Shown: positions 11,509 to 24,581, numbered from the stretch's first letter. The stretch: 37,680 bases of DNA from Apostichopus parvimensis (GCA_000934455.1 KN882606.1:164915-202594); one strand, 5' to 3'. Made by a program: numbers and translations. The notes: generated by a model from the letters alone, not told the origin.

Positions 11509-11543
11509 GTGAAGAGATTCTGAGATTATGCACAAGCCAGTAA
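11400..11543 (+). CDS. Small ORF, 47 codons, conserved start (copy A)
   Basis: The ATG is in good Kozak context (A at -3, G at +4). The first 36 residues, MESANQQTTGWEEIKLFGVV and on through SRDYAP, are identical to those in copy B. The two copies diverge after that and end at different stops. No signal peptide or membrane segment is visible, and the family is not recognised. It could be a first coding exon, although no clear donor is shared by both copies, or an upstream ORF in a 5' UTR. It could also be a chance frame inside a conserved non-coding block. Confidence 0.3.
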   Translation: MESANQQTTGWEEIKLFGVVSQDLSWVTFISRDYAPSEEILRLCTSQ

Positions 11544-13265
11544 AGACTCACATATGAAAGTCATGATTTCCATTGATACTGAATGGTAACGTTTCAACAT
11601 CTTCCGCCATCAGATTTTTAAAAGCAGGTAGTCAAAGAAAAGCACCATCACTATCATCACAAAAACAACAACAACAACCATCACTTTATTCATCATTATA
11701 ACAAACTAATCTAGTTCTTGAAAAATGTTAATGATATTCGCTATCAATAAGCACCGTTACGTTTTCATAGTAGACAATTGTTTTCATTTAACAAGTGCAA
11801 AGAAGTTATGATAACAAATTGACCTACCGTCTCCTTCATTTCTATATAGAAAGCTTTAGCTTGCTCCAACCCAGGTATGCAGATATTACATGCACATTGT
11901 AAATACAGAACGCCTTCTTCCCACATTCACTAGTTTATTCGACTGGCTCGGGAACAGGGCATGTGAGCGGATACAGCTCATTCATTAAGTTGTCACAATT
12001 CGAGCAAGCAATTGCATGACGGTTTTTGTGCATTACCAGATAGTGTAGAATGAAACTGATGATCGGGTTACTTCAGCTCAATATAGCATTTTGAATTCCG
12101 TCTTTCTTAAGAAAATTCGTTAGCACACTGTAATAATGACGACGTAGTAAGATACAGTTGTTTTATTCGTATGAGATTTAACCTCTTTACAAATTTTGAA
12201 AAGTAACTATGTAAGCATTAGATGGATGACATCTAAGAGACTCCCATAAATACTTTTGATATTGTATTTGTCAAAGATATACCATCTTGAACAAAACTGA
12301 AGGCTTTGTTGCTACAAGAGAGGCTTAAATCAGATAATGGTATTAAGTGGGCGTTTAAAATTACCAGTCTTTACTTTAACATTCGAAATGCACCTTTACG
12401 TGTTGATGGATCTAGATCATATTTATGACACTTTACTATCCCTCAGTATTTATAGGGTTGTAACATTTGATACCAAGGAGCCTTTAGGGTGTTTTTATGT
12501 TTGCTAAGAAGTTCAAGTTAGTACCGACAGACGAGAAATTACAACTTTAAGGTAGTTTTATGGAACGCACCATGCTTTATGGTTACCGTATAATATGATG
12601 ATTGCAAGTTTTATAATAGTTAATATCAGAGTTTGTGAGCAAAAGCAGAGAGATAACCAAATACGTTGAGCGCAAACACTATTCAGCGTTGATGTGGAGA
12701 ACTGGTCTACTATATCAGGCTGAGTCACATCTTGTAATCTATGTTTCATATCTTCAAACAGCTCATAAAAGATGAAGTTGATAAAGTGCTACGTTTCTCT
12801 CAGTATCAAGTACAGCTTTTTTTTACAGTCTGGGTACAGCTTTGCTGAAATCCGAGTACCACTGGTTTCAGTGTCCAAGCACGGTGTTTTACATTCCTAG
12901 AAGCGTGTACTTTTGCAACTGAGTAGGCCCTAAGCATTACTTTTCGAGTACTATCCACTCATATGAAGAAAAAAAAACACTATAAATACTCTTTAAAGTT
13001 AATTTGGCGAAATGATCACTTTAGGTTTCCTACAAAAGGGAGAGACAGATAGAGGGGAGGCCGGTAAGATTAGAAAGGTAGAGCTACTTTGTCAACACTT
13101 TGTAATACAAAGAAAATAAAGAAAACTAGAGAGTTCTTTATTACGTAATCGTTTTTTAATTGCATCAGGATTCTTTAAATGCGCCCAATAGATGCAGAAC
13201 ATTACGATAGAGAGTAACGTATCGAGAGTACCGAAATTATGTAAATCCTGAATTGCCTCGGTTGT

Positions 13266-13312
13266 AAACCAATAACCAATAACCAGTAAACCAATAAACC
13301 AATAAACCAATA
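13266..13312. repeat. (aaaccaat)n-type short tandem repeat, copy A
   Basis: About five degenerate 7-8-bp units of 'aaccaata'. The counterpart in copy B (21103-21161) has extra units, so the array length changed after the duplication. Confidence 0.75.
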
Positions 13313-15151
13313 ATCATATCTCATGTGGAAACTAGTTCTGGTTCCAAGGCTAGATCACGAGTATTTGGTAGTCATTGCATACAAGAAATCCCGAGAATAA
13401 ATTACATTTATTGAATTGTGATAAATTGGCTTACAGAATCTTAAAACATTATTGTAGTCGCAATTGTTATAAGAACCTTAAAAAATGTGTCTCCAAGGCA
13501 TGTTATATCATGTATCTTAAGTTTGTCACTACAGTTTATATTTATTACCATTAAACATTTGTTTACTGCCTCATTAATTTAAGGTGATCTGATTTTAGTT
13601 TTTCATATTGTCTTGTTTATTATTTTGGGTTTATAAGAAATAAGCGAAGTAAATAAAGTCCAGTACACAGCTAAATTTAAAAGTAAAATAAGCACTGCTT
13701 AATTCAATTTGGTGTGTATTAATGAGGCCAAAAATTACAAAAATTGATAATACAACTACCTGACAAAATTAATCCACCCAACGGTATTTTTTCTTAATTG
13801 TGAAGGGTACACAAACCAAACCAAACAGCAAAGGAGAAGATATGTTTTCCCTTCGGGAAATATCGTTGTGCAGATTCGTGTCCATGAAATTATTTTGCAA
13901 ATCTATGATTTTATACAGCGTCACTATATTATTGAACATTTTTACTTTCCCCTTATCATATCTACAAGGTAAAGTATTGCTATCGCTAGGTGTTGTTAAA
14001 TAGGTTAATTTTTAAGATTCATTATTTGCAAAACCCACATTCCTTGCAGAGAAAAACAATTTTAATGCATAAAGGAAGAAAATAAAACACACTTTTATCG
14101 ATGATGTAATACTGAAACTTGACCAAGTCTTCATCTCTGTGTGTGAGAAATCATTATATCCGTGACATATAGAATGATATGTTTCTAAAGTAGTTGTTAG
14201 GGAAAGTTATTCATGACAATTATCTCTATCATATTGACTAATAATGATGGTTGGGTTCGTGTCCCCTTTAAGTACTGAATAAACGAGAACAGAATGACGT
14301 AAACTGTTCGAAGGTTGAAGGTTAGTCGGAAACATCTTCAAAGTTAAAATATAGTAGTAGTGGTGAAAATGTTTCTTAAAATGGTACATATTGGCTGTAC
14401 TAAGACACAAAGTGTGACTAACTAATTCGTCAACGTTTATTTCTATATTCACTAGTAGGAGTTCCATTATAACAACTATCACTTTATGTGCATTGATGTT
14501 TTGTGTAAGCTTGTTGTGTAAGCTGTTGTTTGTAAATCGATGATTGCGTGCTTTATATAATGAGAGAGGTGAAATGGTGCGTTCTGTGGCACAGTTAGAC
14601 TGTAAACAGGTCCGTAGTTAGGTCTACACAACTTTTAGTGATAACACTATTTACACTATAAATAGAAGTGATCTTACATCTCGTAATTGAGTCCCTTAAT
14701 TAACACTCTAGTTACCTCAATATCCTAAATGTCTTAACCATATTCCAAACCATGTGAGCTGATACTTATCCCTTACCTAGTAACCTGGCCATGGAAAGAA
14801 GTACTTTAGGAGGTTGATGCTATAAAGCAATCAGCAATGATAAGTGGACTATGAGAAGATGGCTTTGAACACATTATTTTTATAAAACCACCTGTTAAAA
14901 TTCTTCACGAAAGGACGAAAACATATGATTTAATCGGTGTACAAAGCTGCCTTAGAGATAATCGTATCGTAAACATTTGCTCAATATTGTAATATCATAG
15001 TAATTTGATCACGGACTTTCGATTGCAAAATAGAACGACATTTTATCAGGGCAGCGGATTGTCCCAAAACATTGGGTAGTTCTTATTTATATGTGTTGCT
15101 CAGAAACATAAGCGTCCGCACGGGGAGGGAAGGTAAGGGGTTAACGGGAAG

Positions 15152-15382
15152 GTGCAAAACATTATTTTAAATACATTTGTCCTTTTGATTTTGGTGCTTT
15201 CATTCGTTCAGACCTATGGGTCAAGCTTTTCAAAAATGACACCACCTCCCACTGGATTATCAAAGCGATGGCTTTCCTTTTTGGGTGAGAGAAGGGACTT
15301 GTTTTGTTATGAGCTGCAATATAGTCCATATGTGCCATTGTTGAACTACAAGGTTAAATATCTTAGTTCTCTATTGACATAA
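15152..15382 (+). pseudogene. Open frame with leader-like start, broken in copy B
   Basis: The 76-codon frame begins at GTG, not ATG. It opens with a strongly hydrophobic stretch (ILNTFVLLILVLSFVQTYG) that would resemble a signal peptide, followed by PPPTGLSKRWLSFLG. In copy B (from about 22663) a one-base deletion and a stop close the frame. The T-rich run ending in ttcag at 15209 could equally be a splice acceptor, making the hydrophobic part an artefact of a pyrimidine tract. Probably not a gene. Confidence 0.15.
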
Positions 15383-17807
15383 ATCTATAGTTCCGTCGTG
15401 AATGAATACAGACTTGTTACAGGCATAAACGTTGACATTAAAGCATGACGGAGTATACAATTTGACTTTATCCTCGTTTTTGTAGCGTCATCACTTGCAA
15501 ATAAAACTTCTACCAAAGTAAATAAAATAAAATAAAAATACCAGGTAACAAAGACATACATGAATAAAACTGGTTGCAATTTCGAATACTAGGCATGGTA
15601 TCTCAAAACTATATTAACATATTAATTTGATGAAGAGAACTGTTTATAAAATGTTCATCATATCTGACATAAAACAATGTCTCAGTATGACAAAGGAATA
15701 CTATAATGATGAGATATGAAGGGAGCACAACTTCAAAAACAAATTGCCACATAATTGCAAAACATATCTGTCTGAAATGCACATCTGTCTAAATACGTCG
15801 TACATCATATTGGCTGTTTTCGTTTACAGATTGTTCTGGCTATTGCTTGGAGAATGATAATGCAGTTACAGTTCTTTTGATACATATTGAAAATCATTTA
15901 AAAGTGAAAAACATAAATTTGACATACGAAAAGGATATTTTACTAAGTAACCTACTAATATTTGCTGTTAATTAATATGTACCGTTTACGAGACAACAGA
16001 AGTTAAGATTATTATAATAATTTTCACAGAAATAAACTGAAAGCAACAAAGAGTGATGTCATAGGGGTATAGTTTCAAAGCTGTGTCTTTGTCTTTCTTA
16101 AATGACAAAGTTCTACTTCAAATTTAAGATGCATCTTACACACTACTGTCATTACATATTAAGTTCAACTCATATGAACGTTATAACCTTTCCAATCCCA
16201 GATCAGAACCTTAAAATTAAAAATATATAAGCAAAATAAACCATTTGCTGTAAAGGTGTAATTATAAAAGACAGGTTTTTTGTCAAATTTTAATGATCGA
16301 TATCTCGTATATGATGGAATACGGTAAAAATGCAATTACTGTCATTTTAAAAGATGCCGATCTCACGTATTCTGCCTAGTGGTTCAGTTCAATTATTCAG
16401 CTATGTAATTTATCTATGTGTTGCTCAAATGAGTTATGACAGAAATTGAAAGGATGATACCTGTAATGGTCAGGAAAATAACTTCTCTAACAAGGGAAAA
16501 GGTCCCTTACGTAGCGGATGCGTTGAAGTTTAATGCATAATAATGGTTAGCCGGTTGAATTTTCCACAAAAGCTTGTCTAAATAAGAAAAAAATGGGTTA
16601 CCTTGTTTCCCTTTTTTTAGGGAAGGGGAGGGGGGGCGGGCCATTTTGGTTTAGGCTTTGTACATTACAAAATGGTTACAATTTGACTTAAGAACATGAA
16701 GCTACATATTTATAACACAGAACGAGAATTTAGGGAACACTCGAAGTTACTTTTCATATCAAAACTCTATCGGTAAAGACTTCGACAAATCGTTATTCAT
16801 GACACTCTCAAATTTACTAACATATAAAGTTGGAAGTTAACTTACCTTATTGTATTGAAAACTTGTGTTTTCCCATGCGAGTCTCGTGATGCTTCTCCAC
16901 AACGATATCAGATTGTGAACAAAATCAACGATTTTTTACTGCCTAAATACGCCACAGAAGACTGAGTTATTTACTAAGTAGATTTAACTTTGTTTAACAT
17001 CTTCAAAATCAAGTAGGCCTGCATATTTACCTCAAAATGGATCTCGAAAATATTTATGAGATTTTATCTTAACGTCGTATGTTTAAAAGGCTATTAAATT
17101 TGATAAGTAACCAACTTTATTGTTACTATATGGTATGTTAGATACCCTAAAGATTATAACACAATGGTTATTACTATATTGTTACGATCAACAACCAAAA
17201 GGAAGCAAATAGACCAGCCAATGTCATTCTGAATGGCGATTCTATAGAAATTACGGAGGGTTGCGTTGTACATTTGTAATCCCATGCACCGACGGTAAGA
17301 GACACCGTCATATACTAGTTCTTGTCATTGGAACGGGTACATCTCTTAACTGCATGCAACTTCTTTTAATTGTATTGTTTAAGTATTTGATCAACATGTG
17401 ATGAACAAACGGAAATGTTAAACTATTGTAAATATTAACAATTAGAAAATATTGCAGTACGTATTTAGAAAGAAGGAATTATGAAATGAATTTAAAAGGA
17501 TACAAAAGAGTGAACTATCGGAGTAGAAAAGTATAGAAACATTTTAACGTACTGATGTATGATATAAATGTGTACAGTATAGGGTATATTAGATTGAAGG
17601 TTTGCTTTTGCAAATAGGAATATCGTGGCAAGATAATGTACAGTGTATATCCATTATAGAACGGTCATTGACCTTAAATGTTATTCTCTAAACATATGTA
17701 CTGTGTTTTTTTTATATTGGTATGTACTGCAAACAATAAGAATAGGTGAGGATACAAATGCACTTGATGTTTTATCTCTACTGTGTGTGGATTAACTGTA
17801 ATGTTAT

Positions 17808-18062
17808 CTAGGTTAATATTATGCTCATATCAAGAGTTTTTGTTGGGTATGTGGGGGGAGGGTGGTCAAAAGATTGTAGTGGAGGAGGATAGAGTACGAA
17901 AGACAGGTTGTCGATCAGATGAGAGGGACGATACTGTATGACAGGAGATATTAGTGAGTATGTGTGTCCGGGTGATGGAATGGGGTGGGTGGGGGATGCT
18001 TGTTGGTAAAGGGTGTTGTTAGTAAGATAACCCAATAGTTATAAACGTAAATTAAGGAAATG
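17808..18062. other. G-rich right end of copy A
   Basis: G/T-rich plus strand with several GGG/GGGG runs (for example 17980-17996). Repeated as 25236-25489 at the right end of copy B. No gene seen. Confidence 0.5.
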
Positions 18063-18063
18063 C

Positions 18064-18111
18064 GCTCCCCCGCTCCCCCGCTCCCCCGCTCCCCCGCTCC
18101 CCCGCTCCCCC
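18064..18111. repeat. (GCTCCCCC)6 repeat at the A/B junction
   Basis: Six exact 8-bp units exactly at the join between the two duplicated copies; copy A's left edge has one unit (10262-10269). The minus strand carries six runs of five G at 8-bp spacing and can in principle form G-quadruplexes. Confidence 0.95.
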
Positions 18112-18630
18112 GCCCATGATACGCCCTCGGATCCACTACATGATATTCACAGGAGAAGTGTTCAATTCTCCAATCGCATGTGGAATTTAGTTTTAGATTC
18201 ATTGTACGAGTTATGGTACTAGGTTTGGGGTTACAATTATCATTCAGGTCGGAGTGTATAAAATGTTATCTCTGGATGGCAGTGTTGCATCGAAGTGCAT
18301 AGGTCTAGTGCAGTTCGCATATAGATCATGGTCTAATACAGATATGCGTCATGTTCGAGACCAGCCACAATTGGCTTCATAGGACAATTGTACAATTGTT
18401 TAAGGCGTCCATACACATACACGCGTCTTTTTCTAACATGGGAGGGGGCCCCCAAACCCCCCCCCCCCTTACTGGATACGCGCCTGAGCACGGCCATATG
18501 ATTACAGTCATTTAATTAAAGAAATGAATGAACCTAGTGTCCAGTGTTACCAGTTTTGAAACAACATCTGTAATTCGTAAACCTCTTTAATGAATATGTG
18601 AAATCACACACACTGTTCAATTTACAATAG

Positions 18631-19003
18631 AATGACCATGGATTGCAACGAAACAAGAGTGACATGATGATTATCAACAAGACATACGTTATCCAATTAC
18701 AGATGATACCTACATGAGGTCATATAATAAATATCCTTCATAGTTGGAGATAAAACATATACTATTTTATCACCTCTAACAGGTGATATATCTGGAAAAT
18801 AATCAACAAAGTTCAACAGAGACGAAATTAGCCAAATGAGTAAACAGTAGTATCAATCGATATTATAAATATGAAGGCAACCCGTTTGTTTAGCAGAATA
18901 GACTAACAAATGCTCAACAAAACGAAACTACCTGGCTATGTAAACAAATATTTACCAACAGATGTACTAGCATCTGACATGACAATGTGTCAAGTGCGCA
19001 AGT
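18631..19003. repeat. Dispersed repeat, copy R4 (in copy B)
   Basis: The copy-B counterpart of R3, ending in aatgtgtcaagtgcgcaagt at 18984-19003. Near-identical to R3 because it was carried by the segmental duplication. Confidence 0.6.
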
Positions 19004-19251
19004 CTGACATTGTTGAGCTACTTACTAAACACACTGAATGGGGCAGATTATGTCGAACTTCATACACTACGATGAGCTACTTTTAGATGTAAAGAAATTG
19101 GTATATGTCTGATAGTGGCCAGATTTTTCTGTTTTATTTTTACACGAAGTTTGCATGACTTTGTATTTCCCCTGACTCCGGAATAATAGTAATAGTCTTC
19201 CTTATTTCATATCCACTGACTGTCGCATCTCCTGTATCGCGTGTGATAAAG

Positions 19252-19404
19252 ATGGAGTCAGCCAATCAACAAACAACTGGGTGGGAGGAGATCAAGTTGT
19301 TTGGTGTCGTTTCCCAGGATCTATCTTGGGTGACTTTTATTTCAAGGGATTACGCACCAAATGAAGAGAATCTGATTGAAGGTTCCATTGATACTGAATG
19401 GTAA
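19252..19404 (+). CDS. Small ORF, 50 codons, conserved start (copy B)
   Basis: Paralogue of the frame at 11400-11543. The first 36 codons are identical at the DNA level. It then reads NEENLIEGSIDTEW and stops, because about 40 bp present in copy A are missing here. The differing C-termini argue against a finished protein of fixed length. A conserved exon or uORF whose meaningful part is the first ~110 nt would fit. Family unknown. Confidence 0.3.
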   Translation: MESANQQTTGWEEIKLFGVVSQDLSWVTFISRDYAPNEENLIEGSIDTEW

Positions 19405-21102
19405 CGTTTCAACATCTTCCGCCATCAGATTTTTAAAAGCAGGTAGTCAAAGAAAAGCACCATCACTATCATCACAAACAACAGCAACCATCACTTTATT
19501 CATCAATATTACAAACTGATCTAGTTCTTGAGAAATGTTAATGATAATCGTAATCAATAAGCACCGTTACGTTTTCATAGTAGACAATTGTTTTCATTTA
19601 AAAAGTGCAAAGAAGTTATGATAACAAATTGACCTACCGTCTCCTTCATTTCTATATAGTTAGCTTTAGTTTACTCCAACCCAGGTATGCAGATATTACA
19701 TGCAAATTGTAAATACAGAACGCCTTCATCCCACATTCACTAGTTTATTCGACTGGCTCAGGAACAGGGCATGTGAGCGGATACAGCTCATTTATTAATT
19801 TGTCAGAATTCGAGCAAGCATTTGCATGACGGTTTTTGTGCATTACCAAAGAGTGTAGAATGAAACTGATGATCAGGTGACTTCAGCTTAATATAGCATT
19901 TTGAATTCCGTCTTTCTGAAGAAAATTCGTATGCACACTGTAATGATGAAGACGTAGTAAGATACAGAGGTTTTATTCGTATGATAATTAACCTCTTTAC
20001 TAATTTTGAAAAGTAACTATGTAAACATTAGATATGAAAGACATCTAAGAACCCCCATAAATACTTTTGATATTGTATTTGTCAAAGATATACCATCTTG
20101 AACAAAACTGAAGGCTTCGTTGCTACAAGAGAGGGTTAAATCAGATAATGGTATTAAGTGGGCGTTTAAAATTACTATTCTTTACTTTAACATTCGAATT
20201 GCACCTTTTACATTTTGATGCATCTAGATCATATTTATGACACTTTATTTCCCCTCAGTATTTATAAGGTTGTAACTTTTGATACCAAGAAGCCTTTATG
20301 GTGTTTTTATGTTAGCTAAGAAGTTCAAGTTAGTACCGACAGACGAGAAATTACAACTTTAAGGTAGTTTTATGGAACGCACCAGCTTTATGGTTACCGT
20401 ATAATCTGATGATTGCAAGTTTTATCATAGTTAAGATCAGAGTTTGTGAGCAAAAGCAGAGAGATAACCAAATACGTTGAGCGCAAACAATATTCAGAGT
20501 TGATGTGGAGAACTGGTCTACTACATCAGGCTGAGTCACATCTTGTAATCTATGTTTCAATCTATCTTCAAACCGCTCATAAAAGGTAAAGTTGATAAAA
20601 TGCTACGTTTCTCCCAGTATTAAATACAGTTTTTTTTTTGTACAGTCTGGGTACAGCTTTGTTGGAATCCGAGTACCGCTGGTTATCAGTGTCCGAGCAC
20701 GGTGTTTTACATTCCTAGAAGAGTGTAATTTGCAACTGAGTAGGCCCTAAACAGTACTTTTCGAGTACTATCCACTCACATGGAAAAAAATCCACATCAC
20801 TATAAGTTATACTCTTTTAAGTTAATTTGGCGAAATGATCACTTTAGGTTTCCAACAAAAACAACAAAAAGATACAGAGAGAGGGGAGGCCGGTAGGTTT
20901 AGAAAGGTAGAGCTACTTCGTCAACTCTTTGTAATACGAAGAAAATAAAGAAAACGATGGAGTTCTTTAATACGTAATTGATTTGTAAGTGCCTCCGGAT
21001 TCTTTAAATGCGCCACTTGAGACCAATAGATGCAGAACATTACGATAGAGAGTAACGTATCGAGAGTACCGAAATTATGTATATTCTGAATTGCCTCGGT
21101 TG

Positions 21103-21161
21103 TAAACCAATAACCAGTAAACCAATAAACCAATAAACCAATAATCCAATAAACCAATAAC
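21103..21161. repeat. (aaaccaat)n-type short tandem repeat, copy B
   Basis: Longer than the copy-A array at 13266-13312, with the same 7-8-bp unit. Confidence 0.75.
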
Positions 21162-23030
21162 CATATCTTATGTAGAAACTGGTTCTGAGTCCAAGGCTAG
21201 ATCACGAGTATTTGGTAGTCATTACAAACAAGAAAACCCGAGAATAAATTACACAGATGGAATTGTGATGAATTGGCTAAAAAAATCATAAAACATTTTT
21301 TTTTTGTATTCGCAATTGTTACTAGAACCATACAAAATGTGTCTCTAAGGCATATTATATCATGTATCTAACGTTTGTTACTAAAGTTTGTATTTATAAA
21401 AATTTCACAGTTTTCACTGCCTCATAAATTTAAGGTAATCTGATTTGTAGTTTTTTAGATTGTCTTAGATTGTTTAGTATAATGGGTTTATAAGAAATTA
21501 GCGAAGTAAAGAAAGTCCAGTACACAGCTAAATTTAAAAGTAAAACAAGAACTGCTTAATTCGATTTGGTGTGTATTAATGAGGCCAATCCATAATAATG
21601 ATCCTTAAACATTTTCAAAACAACTAATGTGAACAATGCTTTATGCGAATTGTCCTTTTTTATTGTGTTTCTGGATATTTCATTTTGACAGTTTCCATAG
21701 GTGTTTATCGGGATTGGAAGGCGGTTGTTTGGAAAGTCTTGTTTAAATATAAGAATTTTTCTACAAGCTTCCTTCCTCAACTCTACAACGATTACAACAA
21801 TTGATAATACAACAACCTGACAAAATGAATCCTTCCAACAGTAGTTTTTCTTAATTGTAAAGGGGACACAAACCAAACCAGCATCTTATAATATATAACA
21901 GAGATCTTCTAAACAGCAAAAGGAGAATATATGTTTTCTTTTCAGGAAATATTGTTGTGCAGATTCGTGTCCATGAGTTTATTTTGTAAATATATGATTT
22001 TATACAGCGTCACTATATTATCTGAACATTTTTACTTTTTTCCTTATCATATGTACAAGGTAGATTGTTAGTCTGTGTGATGATATGTGATTATAGGTAA
22101 AGTATTGCTATCGATAGGTTTTGTTAAAGAGCTTACATTTTTAAGAATCATTATTTGCAAAACCCACATTCCTTGCAGAGAAAAACAATTGTAATGCATA
22201 AAGGATGAAAATAAAACACATTTGTTTCGATGATGTCATACTGACCGAGAACAGAATGACGTAAATTGTACGAAGGATAAAGGTTAGTCGGAAACATCAT
22301 CAAAGTTAAAATATAGTAGTAGTGGTGGTGAAAATGTTTCTTAAAATGGTACATATTGGCTGTACTAAGACACAAAGTGTGACTAACTAATTCGTCAACG
22401 TTTATTTATATATTCACTAGTAGGTGTTCTAACATAACAGCTATTACTTTATTTGTATTGATGCTTTGTGTAAGCTGTTGTTTTTAAATCGATGATTGGG
22501 TGCTTTATATTATGAGAGAGGTGAAATGGTGCGTTCCGTCGAACAGTTAGACTGTAAACAAGGTCCGTAGTTAGGTCTACATAACTCTTAGTGATAACAC
22601 TATTTATACTATAAATATAAGTTATCTTACATCTCGTAATTTAGTCACTTAAGGGAAGGTGCAATACATGATTTTAAATACATTGTCCTTTTGGATTTAG
22701 TGCTTTCCTTCGTTCAGACTTAGGGTCAAGCTTTTCAAACACGACACCACCTCCCATTGGATTATCAAATCTATGGCTTTCCTTTTTTGGGTGAATGAAT
22801 ACAGCCTTGTAAACGTTGACACAAAAGCATGACGTAGTACACAGATTTATTAGTATCCTCGTTCTTGTAGCGACATCATTTGCAAATACCACTTTTACTA
22901 AAGTTAGTAAAAGAAAAATCCCCATAACAAATACATACATTCATTAAACTGGTTGTAATTTCGAATACTAAAGCATGATATTTCATAACTATAATAACAT
23001 AATAATGTGATTAAGAGAACTGTTCATCAA

Positions 23031-23273
23031 ATGTTGAGTGCTTTAATAATTACGGTGGCTTTCGATTCAATGTCTCTCAAATCAAACATCGTCATGTCTG
23101 ACATAAAACAATGTCTCAGTATGACAGAGGAATACTATAATGACAAGTTTCATAACAAATTGCCACATACTTCCAGAAAATATCCGTCTGAAATGCACAT
23201 CTCTCTGAATACATCGCTTATCATATTGGCTGTTTTCGTTTACAGATTGTTCTGGTTATTGCTTGGAAACTGA
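23031..23273 (+). pseudogene. 80-codon ORF intact in B, broken in A
   Basis: Starts MLSALIITVAFDSM, has a polar middle (YYNDKFHNKLPHTSRKYPSE) and ends in a hydrophobic segment (SLIILAVFVYRLFWLLLGN) that could be a membrane helix. In copy A (about 15640-15860) a ~54-bp piece is missing and the frame is interrupted. No family recognised. I do not favour a real gene, but the ATG-to-stop frame with a terminal hydrophobic tail is worth recording. Confidence 0.15.
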
Positions 23274-23956
23274 TAGTGGCAGTACTTTTGATACAGACGG
23301 AAAATCATTTAAAAGGGAAAAAAATAAATTTGACATACGAAAGAGGTTATTTTACTAAGTAACCTACTAATATTTGATGTTAATTACTATGTACCGTTTA
23401 CGAGACAACAGTAGTTGAAGATAATAATTTGCACAGAAGTAAACTGAAAGCAACAAAGAGTGATATCATAGGGGCATAGTTTCAAAGCTGTGTCTATGTC
23501 TTTCTAAAATAACAAAGTTCTACTTTAAAATTGAGATGCATCTCATACACTACTGTCATTGAATATCAAGTTCAACTCATATGAAAAGTTGGAAACCTTT
23601 TCAATCCCAGATCAAAACGTTAAAATTTAAAAAAAATAGAAGCAAATATACCATTTGCCGTTAAGGTGTAATTATAAAAGACAGGTTTTTGTCCAATTAT
23701 AACGATCGATATCTCGTATATGATGAAATACGGTAAAATACGATTATTGTTATTTTAGAAGATGCCGATCTCATTTATTCTGCTCAGCGATTCAGTTCAC
23801 TTATTCAGATATGTAATGTATCTATTCTTGGTCAAATGAGTTATGCCAGAAATTGAAAGGATTATACCTGTAATGGTCAGGAAACAAACTTCTCAAACAA
23901 GAAAAAAGTCTCTTACTTCGCGGATGCGTTGAGGTTTACAGCATAATTGTGGTTAA

Positions 23957-24581
23957 NNNNNNNNNNNNNNNNNNNNNNNNNNNNNNNNNNNNNNNNNNNN
24001 NNNNNNNNNNNNNNNNNNNNNNNNNNNNNNNNNNNNNNNNNNNNNNNNNNNNNNNNNNNNNNNNNNNNNNNNNNNNNNNNNNNNNNNNNNNNNNNNNNNN
24101 NNNNNNNNNNNNNNNNNNNNNNNNNNNNNNNNNNNNNNNNNNNNNNNNNNNNNNNNNNNNNNNNNNNNNNNNNNNNNNNNNNNNNNNNNNNNNNNNNNNN
24201 NNNNNNNNNNNNNNNNNNNNNNNNNNNNNNNNNNNNNNNNNNNNNNNNNNNNNNNNNNNNNNNNNNNNNNNNNNNNNNNNNNNNNNNNNNNNNNNNNNNN
24301 NNNNNNNNNNNNNNNNNNNNNNNNNNNNNNNNNNNNNNNNNNNNNNNNNNNNNNNNNNNNNNNNNNNNNNNNNNNNNNNNNNNNNNNNNNNNNNNNNNNN
24401 NNNNNNNNNNNNNNNNNNNNNNNNNNNNNNNNNNNNNNNNNNNNNNNNNNNNNNNNNNNNNNNNNNNNNNNNNNNNNNNNNNNNNNNNNNNNNNNNNNNN
24501 NNNNNNNNNNNNNNNNNNNNNNNNNNNNNNNNNNNNNNNNNNNNNNNNNNNNNNNNNNNNNNNNNNNNNNNNNNNNNNNNN
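23957..24581. other. Assembly gap (625 N)
   Basis: An unbroken run of N, with copy-B sequence on its left and LINE sequence on its right. Reading frames that cross it have no meaning. It must hide the body of the LINE and perhaps the counterpart of copy A 16556-17597, so its true length may differ from 625. Confidence 0.99.

Larger units (their letters stand above)
10262..18062. repeat. Segmental duplication, copy A (~7.8 kb)
   Basis: This block is repeated head-to-tail as copy B (18063-25489). The left edge is the single gctccccc unit followed by gcccatgat; the right edge is aaattaaggaaatg at 18062. Identity is high (roughly 95% at the left end, lower in places). Compared with B it has extra sequence at about 11520-11565, 14110-14280, 14694-15143 and 15266-15385, and lacks a ~210-bp piece that B has at 21587-21803. 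I find no intact gene in it. Besides the sub-features listed separately, its contents are AT-rich unique sequence. Confidence 0.9.

Noticed and set aside
13092-13310. Minus-strand frame of 72 codons in copy A with a 78-codon counterpart in B (20921-21157)
   Set aside because: The frame is open in both copies and a 9-bp indel keeps it, but the base differences mostly change amino acids, with no codon-position bias, and the C-terminal end of the window is a simple repeat read as protein. I treat it as non-coding.
17951-18202. Minus-strand frame reading through the GCTCCCCC array (and its counterpart 10166-10360)
   Set aside because: The Gly/Ala/Glu/Arg repeat is just the 8-bp array translated; the length of the array changes between copies.
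21556-21876. 106-codon minus-strand frame in copy B
   Set aside because: It runs across the ~210-bp segment that is absent in copy A, with no recognisable motif; the boundaries of that indel fall inside the frame.
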